Of a stretch of 64,000 nucleotides of DNA, positions 47,891 to 57,808 are shown piece after piece; position 1 is the stretch's first letter, and each line of letters opens with the position of its first letter. The notes below the pieces were generated by a model. It was not told the origin of the DNA. It made no database searches and saw only the letters and a list, made by a program, of their open reading frames with translations. Location: NCBI GenBank assembly GCA_015499995.1, contig JADNRV010000085.1:124001-188000 (forward strand), read 5' to 3'. Source of the DNA: Flammula alnicola. Lineage: Eukaryota; Basidiomycota; Agaricomycetes; Agaricales; Strophariaceae. The position numbers and the translations under genes were made by a program.

Positions 47891-48179
47891 GTACTACCTT
47901 TGCAACTGAGTATAATTAATGTCTAATAATGATCAGTCGCTCATAACCTTCATATCATTCTGAGAGAGGCAATATATGGATCTATAAGATTGACATGAGC
48001 TTACAAAAATCTGACCAGAAGAGTACATTCCGATAACGTCTCGACCATATCGGCAACCAAGATATAATGCCATATCTGGCGTTGTCAGAAGTCGCAACAC
48101 TGCCACCGGGTTGTCGGAGCCACAACCACATACCAATTTTTCCACGATTTACTGATGTTGTCAAACTCCAACGAGCGGC

Positions 48180-48790
48180 CGAGCCGTTGACCTTTGGATT
48201 CACGCGTGAAGATCTCCTGATATTGCTGGCCTCAATTGGCGTAGTTCTACCAACAAGCACCAAAGTATCCGATGAAGACCTCAATACACGTCTTTCAGAC
48301 GCCCTCGACGTGGCGCGAGAGTTTCATAGCTGTGGCCTTCTGAAAAGCCGTTACTGAAGACCGCGCGACGAGGAAATGTATCGGAGGCATACAGAAATAT
48401 GACCTCTCATGCACCCAAGGGGTTCTCGTCCGACAAGATAGATACATTCAAGGAAATGCGTCAGATTGTGATGGATTTTTCTCATGAGTTTGAGCTCGGA
48501 AGAAAAAGCCTTTGTCTTCCAGATAAATCGCAGGCTTGGGGAGTTTGTGTTGGGTGGGATTTACTTTCCATCTCCTCTGCTTTTCTCGATTAACCGCAAT
48601 TTGGTTGCCGTAGGTGGTGTACAAAATCAAAGAAATCCCGTTGTTCATCATCATTTACAAGGAGATTCATCCTACTCCAACTGAAACCCTCTTTGACTAA
48701 TTGGATGACCTCAATGACAGCGACAAAGTTGTCCTTGTGCCGACAACTAAGCAAACTCTTCCTCATGTATTTCTAAGCACCTTGCACCCG
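48180..48790 (+). pseudogene. Relic of a MYND-family gene (N-terminal part)
   Basis: Broken frames match the gene at 56282-57574 in order. FTREDLLILLASIGVVLPTST corresponds to ISREDLILFLASMGIVLAKDT. VSDEDLNTRLSDALD corresponds to IPDENLHKRVLTALD. DTFKEMRQIVMD corresponds to QTFKAMRQTIDC, and a piece near 48620-48680 corresponds to the IYKELIPTSEQ region. The MYND finger itself is not seen. Stops separate the pieces, so this is a dead copy. Confidence 0.65.
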
Positions 48791-49750
48791 AGTTCTGTCC
48801 TCTGGAAAAGAAGAAAGCTCTCAAGCTAGGTTTAAAAGTGTAATTTGCCTTTCCCCTGGGACCACTTAGCGCCCGTGACCTGGGTAAATTGATGAGCAAC
48901 GCAGGCTGCCAAGTTTGGGGGGGAAAACATCAGTCGTGTGCGCAGCGCCTTTCCGTTGCGTACTGCAGTATAGGTGCGTTCTGAGAATTTTCATATATCG
49001 ATTTGTGTCACAACGTTCTAGTAGGAATGCTATAAGTAAGACTGGCCAAACCATAAAGCAACTTGCCGTTCTCACAAGGGTGGCACATGGCGAATTATCG
49101 CGTTTCAGAAGGCCGCCGACTCTTGAAAATACTCCACACAGTCGACGAAGTCAAAGCGCGACCAGGTTGCACCCGTACACCAAGGCCTCCCTCCAGATAT
49201 CCACAACGCGAAAATATTCTTGATCAAACTTCTGACTATATGCTCTAGTTGCAATAGTCCTGCCTGACCCGCTTGGTGGCGATCTGACCTTCGGAGGGTT
49301 GTCCTTCCAGACACTTCGTAGTCTGAAAGTTACCACACCCGATTTCGTAACCCATTATGGTGACCCTGGCAACCCCTCTGGGGTTTTCTTAAAGAACTCT
49401 CATTTCTAGTATCAGGGAGCACGAACGCCCTGGAGTCCCTCGCCATCCAGATCAATATCTGTAGTTATCTGCCTAATTCCATACCTAACAGGTGCAGAAA
49501 GCTAGATGAACTCGTCCCGGACAACGTAGCTTTTGCATTCCTGCGCCAATTATCGGTTCCAATGCTTCTCTCAAATGCGCATGAGCGCAGAGACAAACTC
49601 CAGTGTTTCGACTCTACGAGAACAGTGCTTTCCAAATGTGTCTGCTACCCCCAGTGGCGTCGAGGTCGAATTTTACGCAGAGATTAAGAGGCACCTTCCA
49701 CGAATCTCTGAATCGAATTTCGAACTACTAATACTCGTATAGCCCATGCG
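48791..49750. other. Intergenic or further gene decay
   Basis: No gene recognised. Part may belong to the MYND relic but the similarity is too weak to claim. Confidence 0.35.
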
Positions 49751-51685
49751 TTACATGGAACCATCTTTATCATAATTCAACATTTCATCCACCCATCGAG
49801 CTAATTCCGTTCCAGAGGAAGGTTCTTCGAGTTGTAATCCACTCCCCTTTTCCCCTTCACCCAAGGATTCTCCCTCATCTCCCGATTTTTCCTCGTCCGA
49901 TTTTTCCGATTCTTCCTCGTCCGATTCTTCTTCCGAAGAGTCACGAATGCGAGCACCTTCATCAGCTTTCTCCAAGTCTTCAACATTCTCCGTGGTCCAA
50001 TCGACGATCAGACCCTCGGCTATGTATGGTTCCGCTGCCAAGGCCTCAAATGCTTCCTGCTCCTGCAAGTGCAAATACCCTTCCGAATCCATGTCGGACA
50101 TCCGATCCATCGACAGGTCAGAATCCACGTACTGCATAGCAGAGGGACACAGCTGCCATTCAAATCGTGAGAGACCCGCCAATTCGTTAAACCAGCGCAT
50201 GTCGCTGGCAGATATGGGTCGCGTTGCTCCGGTAACGCTTACCCAAGGGACGATTCGTGTAGTGGGGGCAAAAATACTATCCTGGTTGGGGCTCCCCATA
50301 GCGATGAAGTGTTCATGGCGCGACGCGATCATCCGCTTCAGACCCTCGACAGAGAAGTTATCGCAGTCGTGGATCTTCAGACTTGTGAGACCTAGCTCTG
50401 GGGCTTTGGTTGGAGCAGTACAACCCATGGAGGCCAGGATTTCGTCTGTGAACTCGGGGCAGTCGCGGATGGAGAGCTTGCTTCCCCTCCATCGCGAGAG
50501 GAAGCCAAATATATCTGCCCTTTTCATATTTTTCAACTCAACGTCGCCGAAATCAAATGTCGCATCGCTCGCTAGTCTCCTGAGGCCTTGCATGTCACAC
50601 GCTTCGAGCTTCACACAGGTGTAATGAAGCCAAGACGCCGCATTCGAGATATCATTGATGAGCTCGATGCCTACATTGACGAAAGTCAAGTAGTGCATCC
50701 GCAAGAAAAAATGGGGTTGTTGTAGGTGTCCCTGCGGTATGACCGTTTGGTGCGGTATGAAATCGATGTTGCTGAACTCGACGTTCTTGGCGCGCACGTT
50801 CCCGTGGAGAACGTGCAGGACGTCATGAGACGTGTACCTCAGGCCTTCCGCTTCGGGGTGGATGAAGAGACAGCGACGATAATTCTGCACCACGATGCTT
50901 CCTGCGTTCTTTATAAGTTGTGGCATGTATTGGCATGCAAGTATGAAATTTCTTCCGTCCAGAGCGAGAGTATCGAGGTACGGTTGGGATCCTGAATTAT
51001 TGACATTGGCAGCAGCAATGGCGGAGACAGAGTCCGCATACTCTTCGTCAACCTCGGGCGGGTTTGTACCATCATGGGTCTCTTCGCTCTTCAGCTTGAG
51101 AGATTCCAAGTCGAGTGGAATGCCATGAAGTTGTGTAATTAAACAGGGTAAAGAAGTGGCGTACTGGACTTCGTAGTCGATAACCTTGCATCGATGAATG
51201 TGAGGAAAAAGAATATCCGTGTACCGGTCAATCATGTCGCGCTCATCGGCATAATGGCGCTTATACTGAACATTTCCCACATAGACATCAATTCGCAAGT
51301 TGCGAGACCAGCGCAGATATTCTTCCAACACCTCTGGTGGGGTATATTCGCCTGGACCTCTGGAAACTATGACCCTCGTCCAGAAAGTGGGCTGAAGAGA
51401 CAGGACGTCCCTCCAGTGCCTGCACACTTGTGCATGTGCATATGGGAACAGAGTGCAGTGCGACGGAAAGTCTTCAGCCGACCATGCCTGGTCGCAGTCG
51501 CAAAGATGAGGACTGGAAATATGGGAGCGGTAGTGTTTTAAAGGGAATGGGTTGCGCCTCGCCGCAGACGAGAGAAGGTGGAAGATCCAGAGAAGAAGTT
51601 CAGTGGGAAGGGAGGCTATGCCTATTCGATTTGGGAAGTGGCTCGGGTGACTCTCAGGTTGAGTTGAAGGCGGACGGTCACTCAA
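49751..51685 (-). CDS. F-box protein with acidic C-terminus
   Basis: A single uninterrupted frame of 644 residues, unusual here because its neighbours have introns. The F-box lies at about residues 23-115 (IASLPTELLLWIFHLLSSAAR, then AQVCRHWRDVLSLQPTFWTRV), split by an insert rich in His, Cys and Ser. The middle is a set of leucine-rich segments (LGLTSLKIHDCDNFSVEGL). Residues about 585-635 are almost all E, D, S, K and G. It is likely an SCF receptor by pattern; substrate unknown. Confidence 0.85.
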   Translation of the reverse strand: MSDRPPSTQPESHPSHFPNRIGIASLPTELLLWIFHLLSSAARRNPFPLKHYRSHISSPHLCDCDQAWSAEDFPSHCTLFPYAHAQVCRHWRDVLSLQPTFWTRVIVSRGPGEYTPPEVLEEYLRWSRNLRIDVYVGNVQYKRHYADERDMIDRYTDILFPHIHRCKVIDYEVQYATSLPCLITQLHGIPLDLESLKLKSEETHDGTNPPEVDEEYADSVSAIAAANVNNSGSQPYLDTLALDGRNFILACQYMPQLIKNAGSIVVQNYRRCLFIHPEAEGLRYTSHDVLHVLHGNVRAKNVEFSNIDFIPHQTVIPQGHLQQPHFFLRMHYLTFVNVGIELINDISNAASWLHYTCVKLEACDMQGLRRLASDATFDFGDVELKNMKRADIFGFLSRWRGSKLSIRDCPEFTDEILASMGCTAPTKAPELGLTSLKIHDCDNFSVEGLKRMIASRHEHFIAMGSPNQDSIFAPTTRIVPWVSVTGATRPISASDMRWFNELAGLSRFEWQLCPSAMQYVDSDLSMDRMSDMDSEGYLHLQEQEAFEALAAEPYIAEGLIVDWTTENVEDLEKADEGARIRDSSEEESDEEESEKSDEEKSGDEGESLGEGEKGSGLQLEEPSSGTELARWVDEMLNYDKDGSM

Positions 51686-52186
51686 TCTGGGAATTACTAC
51701 TCTGTGCCCGAACAGAGAATGATAAGTCTCCTAAAAATTCAAAAACAACTGAATCAGTATACATGGTATCCTCCATGGATTGCACTTTCGATCTTGAATT
51801 GCTACGAGCAGCACTCACCTCGGATCCCTGTACCTGACCGAACTTCGTGGTAAGTTGGCCACTCATGGATATTTCAAAGGCTACGAATTTCGGATTGTGC
51901 TACACAGCCTAGGGGGAAGGGCAGTGAATTTCGCTTGTAGAAGGTTGGGAGAAGGAGGAAGCACTGAGGTCGATACTTATGTATGCCAGTGGCGATTTGG
52001 TAGACAGGGGCCGCTGTCCGGTTACGGACTTCCGGCACCGGGGCTATGAGAAGAACAAAGATAACGGTATACGTGGTTTTCGACAAAGAAACTACAGATT
52101 GTGATGGGAAGAGCAGAGAAGAAATATTGAATATACAGTATGGAATATTTTATCGCACGAAGGCCACTGTTCCCTAGCCGAATAAT
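51686..52186. other. Intergenic between two F-box genes
   Basis: Upstream region of the gene at 49751-51685 and 3' flank of the next gene. No further feature seen. Confidence 0.4.
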
Positions 52187-54041
52187 TCAAGTGTCCGGCT
52201 TGCCAAAAAACCTCCTGAAGCGCGTCCAAATGAGCATCCAAAACCTCCTCTCGCCCATAGCATGCAGCTCATCATCCTCCGACAATATTCCGGACGTATC
52301 GTGAGCGAACAAAATGGTCCTCCGATGTTCTGTAAACGTCAACTTTCCAAGAGGAAGCGGGTGCACCGTCGACACCACCGTCGAGAGAACGAAGTGCCTG
52401 GAGGACGACTTGGACGAATACCCATTGTCCGTATTGTCTCTCGTGATGTGGTCCACACCCGATTCGCTCCTCTCGTTGTTCTCTCTGATCCGACCCCACA
52501 CGGCACTGTACATGCCCGTCCAATAGATGCCGTAGTCAATATCCATGTGTTGGATCCTGGGATGCCGACTTGCAAAAGATTCCATAAAACACGCTGCTTC
52601 GTGCTCCTGTTCCGCCAGGTCGATTCTTGGGCTGCCGAGACGTGTAGAAAATTTGATGTATTTTACGTTTGGTGGGAGAGAAATCTTGTTCATCATGTTG
52701 TATAATGACTGGGGATGGAGACATTAATAGCACGCTCGGAGGACGGGGATCGAGGTACTTACTGTAACAGCGATGGTTGATTTGATTGGATGAGGGATCG
52801 GCATATCTCTAGGCGAGCTATCTTGCGATTGGATAATGATGCTCTCCAGATGCGTAAACGATGAAAATACTTCCAAAAGGTCATTGGTGATGTCAACCAC
52901 CATCGTTTTCAAGCTCCGGAGGCTGTTGACGGTACTCGTCTCCGCAAGATCAGCTAACGTATCTACCAGCGCTTCCGGATTGCACACCGATGGTCGATCG
53001 TCGAATCCCCACAACACGACACGCTCCAATGGTCGGTGCGAAAATTGCAGCACATGGGTATGTGGACCCTCATACACCGTCAGAGATGGGAGGGCAGTCC
53101 TCGAGAGATTTTCGATTTGGACATCACGTGATCGTTCATCTGACGTCGGCGAAAATATGCAGAGGGAAACGAGGCTGGGGCAACGCTCCAGAGCGGGGAT
53201 AAAACTGGGATCGGAGACGGAGGAAAAGGGTATCTTCAATGACCGAAGATCATATGTCATCTGTGAAAGAACAGAAAATAGATGGCATGCGGTGTCGGCC
53301 CTGGGGACGGAAATGGACTGGATAATATTCGGCTGGATGACATGCTGGAGCGCAATTTCATCGACGCCATGGGTCCGTTCTTCGTGTATCGAAACGTGGT
53401 CGGTCACCCTTCCTTCCCAAGGCCATTGGTCCAGATCGAGGTGAACAATCGAAGGTAGTGGCGAGGTGACAGAAAGGGGGATGGATGATGAATTCAGCCA
53501 GAGAGTTCTTGATATTCAGCGACTGGATCTTGTCCCACCACTGAGGTGTGATATCGATGCAATGCCAGGATAGCGTCGATAGATTCGGAAAGTGGGGCAA
53601 CGCCTCTAGTGCTACGTCGATGATGCTATTCGGGTCCAGATCGTCTTGTTGATTCCGGTTCGGAAACCCAGACCGACTGTAGGGCGATATCCAACAATGA
53701 TGGACCCCATGCACGATATGCGGCAGCTTGAAGTACTCCAACCTCTCCACGAATCGATCAAGGTACTTGGGCGGGCGAAGAATAGGCTTCTCGGCGTTGT
53801 ATGAGAGAAGAAAGGGCGATACATCGAGTACCGAAAAGAGGAGCGGTTGGGCCATATACCGAAACGTCGAGCATGTCAACGATATCGACTGCAGATCGAG
53901 TGTTTTGAGATAGGGAATGACCAGCAGCCATATCTCTGGCAATAAAACGGGAGGTTTGGATGATGGTTGAATGTCGGTCGCAGTGCTCTCTGATGAGAGC
54001 CTGCTACCCGACCTTGAGATCGAGGTGGTTGTTGACAACAT
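52187..54041 (-). CDS. F-box-like protein, possible frameshift
   Basis: Starts MLSTTTSISRSGSRLSSES at 54041. A divergent F-box follows (LLPEIWLLVIPYLKTLDLQS, then CSTFRYMAQPLLF). Leucine-rich segments continue to the second exon, which ends at the stop at 52187, with an intron near 52695-52760. Near 53510 the frame breaks. Upstream reads KIQSLNIKNSLAEF, while the coding frame downstream reads TLWLNSSSIPLSVTSP, then LDQWPWEGRVTDHVS. One extra A in AAGAACTCT (about 53505-53513) would explain it, and no intron fits. It may be a mutation or a base-calling error. Confidence 0.7.
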
Positions 54042-54415
54042 GGAGAATCTCCAGAGTCCTGAAAAACAACAGCAATAAGATCAGCCAATAAGTTCGACAA
54101 GTCTATAGGACCAGGGTAGCGACTGACTGCTTCGACGCCGATCAGGGAGGTCTTTGGGGAATACCGTGGCAAGAGAAGAGCAGTGCTAACAACAGCTTCC
54201 CACACGGTCAATGGCTGACAGTTTCATAATGCGGTCATAGCACCTATCGATGCCGAGCTGGCTTACAAATATCATAATCACGTGCAATTCATCTTCGCAG
54301 ATCATTGGATTTTTTTTTGGAGACCTGACTAGAGGTTGTTAAGAAGGTCAGAATACAAGGATTTAAAAGGAAGGGCAAAGAAAGCACACCAATTCATATA
54401 CTGGCCTTGAAAATT

Positions 54416-55922
54416 TCAAGTCAAAGATGTCACAGGCACAGGTTCTTGCCCATCGTTGCTAACGGTAGCAACATCACCATCTCCCCATCCGAAAAGTATC
54501 ACTTGGACGTCAAGTCTAAGGTTAATGCGTTTTGAGGCCTTGAGGCATGGTAACACCTGATGGAAAAAATGCGACACCTTGTCCTTGAAAGCCTTTTGGT
54601 CGAAGGACCGCACCTGCTCTACGAGCATCGGCAAACTCAAAAAGAGGTCTACGACGACAAGCGAAGGGTATTTTGGACCAGTCAAAAGCGCGTCGATCAT
54701 GTGCCACTTCGACGAGCTGTGAAGAACGGCAAAGAAATGTTCATCCGGAAAGATCTGCCACGACGTGATCATGATATCCATCCTCTTGAGGGCGGTCGCG
54801 GGAGTGGGTGTGTCGAGCAACGTGTGAATGTGTTCCACGTCTTCTTCAAAATTCCTAGCTGTTGTGATTTCCACTTCTTCGTCTGGCATCTTCACGGTAT
54901 GCGTCAGCGACAGGTTGTGCAGTTTCGTCATTCGGCCAAAATCGAAGGCTTTAGGTGGTGGTGGAAACCTTTCTACAGCGTTCCAATTAGTAAATCTTTG
55001 AAGAACTAGAAGCTATCTCACCAAAAAAATCGAGTTGAAGTGCTTCAATGGAAGATGAAGAGGCCATCATCGCCTCCCAGGTCATATCCATGTGTTCAAC
55101 TGAGAAAATCGTCGACGTAAATGTTGAGAGGCGGGCGAGATGAGATAAATACCCGCCAGCAATGCCATCGAGGCAATCGGCAGGGTTCATCGTAACACAT
55201 CCTATCACCGAAGGAGTTAACTGGGGCTCGCCGGAATCGGTCAACGATGAGAATCCAGTGTGAGATAGATGCAGATGTTCCAAGTTCGTGTCGCGCAGAA
55301 AGTTGGACGGCATGCCATATATGTTGCCGAGGTGAAGGAAGGTGAGCGACGGGGATTTGATGATATCAAAAATGGATTCTTGAAAAGCAAGGCTTAGATC
55401 CGCCCAGTTGACAAATCCGATTTTGACCGGAGGGCTGGAGCTCATGGCCAATGAAAATTTACGCACACCACAATTTGGACTGCTGAGAGCTTCGATAACA
55501 TTTCCAAGAACACCGTCTGAATCGTGTAGAAGGGTAGCGTAATCTACGCTTGCAGTGTCTGCAGTTGAGTCTAAACAAACCCATGCATGTTAGATCATGA
55601 TAGGAAGCACTCGGTAAATGCATAATGTACCTATAATGATCTCGAAAGCTTTGATATAAGGCCCAATGCCACCAACCTCGCCATCGGAAGCTGGCTTGAT
55701 TATTTCAAGGAGAGAGTGCAATCTTGGAGACATTTTGGATGATGTCTTGCCGGAAAGGTTGATCTGCCTGAACAAATGGTAGCGAGACCGGTGACAGAAC
55801 GCTCTGCACACCAAAAGGCAGGCGCGAAGAGCTTTCCATGAAGCTTCGTCATCGTTCTCATGAAGCTGGTCGATAAAAAGGTCAACAATCTCTCGCGGAA
55901 GAGACTGGAAGCTGGCGGTCAT
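54416..55922 (-). CDS. F-box-like protein
   Basis: Begins MTASFQSLPREIVDLFIDQL (55922); an ATG at 56027 gives 35 more residues. The start nearer the F-box was preferred because the relative at 44677-46082 also starts close to it. The F-box-like region continues with CLLVCRAFCHRSRYHLFRQI. Two or more introns (near 55580-55640 and 54970-55020) join exons with leucine-rich segments (SLTFLHLGNIYGMPSNFL, NLEHLHLSHTGFSSL). The last exon ends at 54416. Probable SCF adaptor by family. Confidence 0.7.
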
Positions 55923-56281
55923 TTGGTAAATTGTCGTGGAAGTCGCGTGCGACGAGGAAAGAAACTTAGAAAGACGCGAAAGGTGCCGGGCTTTGCCGCA
56001 TCCGCAAAAGCTATCCTGTTTGTCCATGTTTGGCTACTTCAGTTTATAATATTATATAATCCTCATCAAGTGAATCTTCACCACCTCTACGAGAGAACGA
56101 CTCCGTCTTTAACTTATCTTCTCCGTACGAGAGGCTGGTCAACGAGACTACACCACCTCTTGGTCTCAGAGGCCAAATAAAGTGAACTTCAAAATGGAGA
56201 GCAACTTGAAAGCTTCTTACGAGTGCGCTACCACTAACCAAATCTTTCTCGTCTTGCCAGTGATCGTACTTTGACCTCGCA

Positions 56282-57574
56282 ATGGCCTCGAAAGATATCT
56301 CTAGAGAGGATCTCATACTTTTTCTCGCTTCCATGGGGATTGTTCTCGCAAAAGACACGAAAATCCCTGATGAAAATCTGCACAAACGCGTCCTGACAGC
56401 CCTTGATACATCTCAGGAGTTTTCGCAACTCATCGACGCGACACCCGTGGATCCCATGAATTTCCAATTTGGTCGTCGAATAAAACGATATTCGAAGCGA
56501 CACGATGAAAGAATGTGTCCGAAACGCTATTCGGAGCGATGGTTCAGCCACAGAAGGGAGATCACTCGCTGTTGAAGGAACAAACTTTCAAGGCGATGCG
56601 CCAGACGATCGACTGTATCGCATATGCCTGCCATAAGAGCTCCAAGGATGTATTCCTGAAGGGTCCTCAAAACCAGTGGGGAATATTTATCCGGGTTTGT
56701 TGTCTTTTAAACTCGCATATACTCAGACACAGTTACAACCACCTATCCGTGTTTAGATTCTAGACGTATACACAGTCAAAGACGGCGTGCCGCTCTTTTT
56801 ATTCATCTACAAAGAACTCATCCCTACATCCGAGCAGTCCATGCAAGACCATCTCGAACTTTTTCAGTCCGACAAAGACTCCCGCGTCACCGTCCCCATC
56901 AGCGACCTGGAGCGCCGGACATGGCTTGCGCTGTTTCGGAAGAACGGCAAGAGGCTTCATCCTAAACACCAAGAACTCATCGATAAGAAAGGAGGAAAGC
57001 AATTGCGCATTCAGGCTTCTTTCATTCTTCCGTTATGTCCCTTCGGTATGCGCAACCTCGGGCACCTCACTGCTAATTCCGGCTGCGAGTTCTGTGGCAA
57101 GAAAATCACCAGCACATGTATGCAGTGCTTATCTGTAGTATATTGTGGTAAAGGTGTTTCTTGTCAAATTTCTCCCTCCCTTTTGCTATTTTCTCACCAA
57201 TGTGCGCAGAATGTCAAACGGCCGACTGGAAAAACCACAAATTTACCTGCCGTTCGTTGAAAGGCGGCAGCTGGCGAACCATCACCACATGCGGGCCTTC
57301 TCTTCCTTATCGGTCCATCATCAATCGTCTAGACTCCACCCACAAGCCACCTGGGATGTCGACGGCAAAGGTCGACCAACCCCCACCCGACACCCACAAC
57401 GGGAAGATCTTCCTCGCTAAATTCCAGATTCCGCTGTCCAGCGTCCAGGCAGCGAATATGCTCGTCTACGACCGCCAGCGCAGCTTTCAAATGTTCTGGA
57501 AGCGCAGCAGTGATCCAAAACTGTTCGACGAGGCGAGGAAGATGATTGGCGACAAGCTCATTTTTTACAGATGA
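56282..57574 (+). CDS. MYND-type zinc finger protein, reading frame disturbed
   Basis: Starts MASKDISREDLILFLASMG. The MYND finger is near the middle (CEFCGKKITSTCMQCLSVVYC, then ECQTADWKNHKFTC across a GTAAAG..CGCAG intron) with the full C/H ligand pattern. MYND fingers mediate protein contacts; the role here is unknown. Two oddities are visible. Near 56515 the frame jumps (from KRHDER to VSETLFGAM) with no intron I can place. After GDKLIFYR a TGA (57572-57574) is followed by 23 open codons (IRRISDSQ to APEQDPVW) and then TAA, which looks like the family C-terminus with TGG changed to TGA. It may be a decaying gene. Confidence 0.7.
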
Positions 57575-57808
57575 ATCAGGCGCATCTCGGACTCCCAGTA
57601 CAAAATTTGCCTTAATCGAGCTCCGGAGCAGGATCCCGTTTGGTAATTTATCGTAGTCATTCTTCTTTTTCTGTCGATTATCGCGATACATGATTTCCTT
57701 ATGCTAATACTTAACCATATCCTGAGCTCCCTACATTAATAGCAAGCATAAATAGGAATAATAATACCACCATTATAGTCCTTCAAGCATATACGTAACC
57801 TTCTTAAT

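Noticed and set aside
51194..51837. Plus-strand frames of 115 and 135 residues
   Set aside because: The first is antisense to the intronless F-box gene; the second extends past its start but has no motifs.
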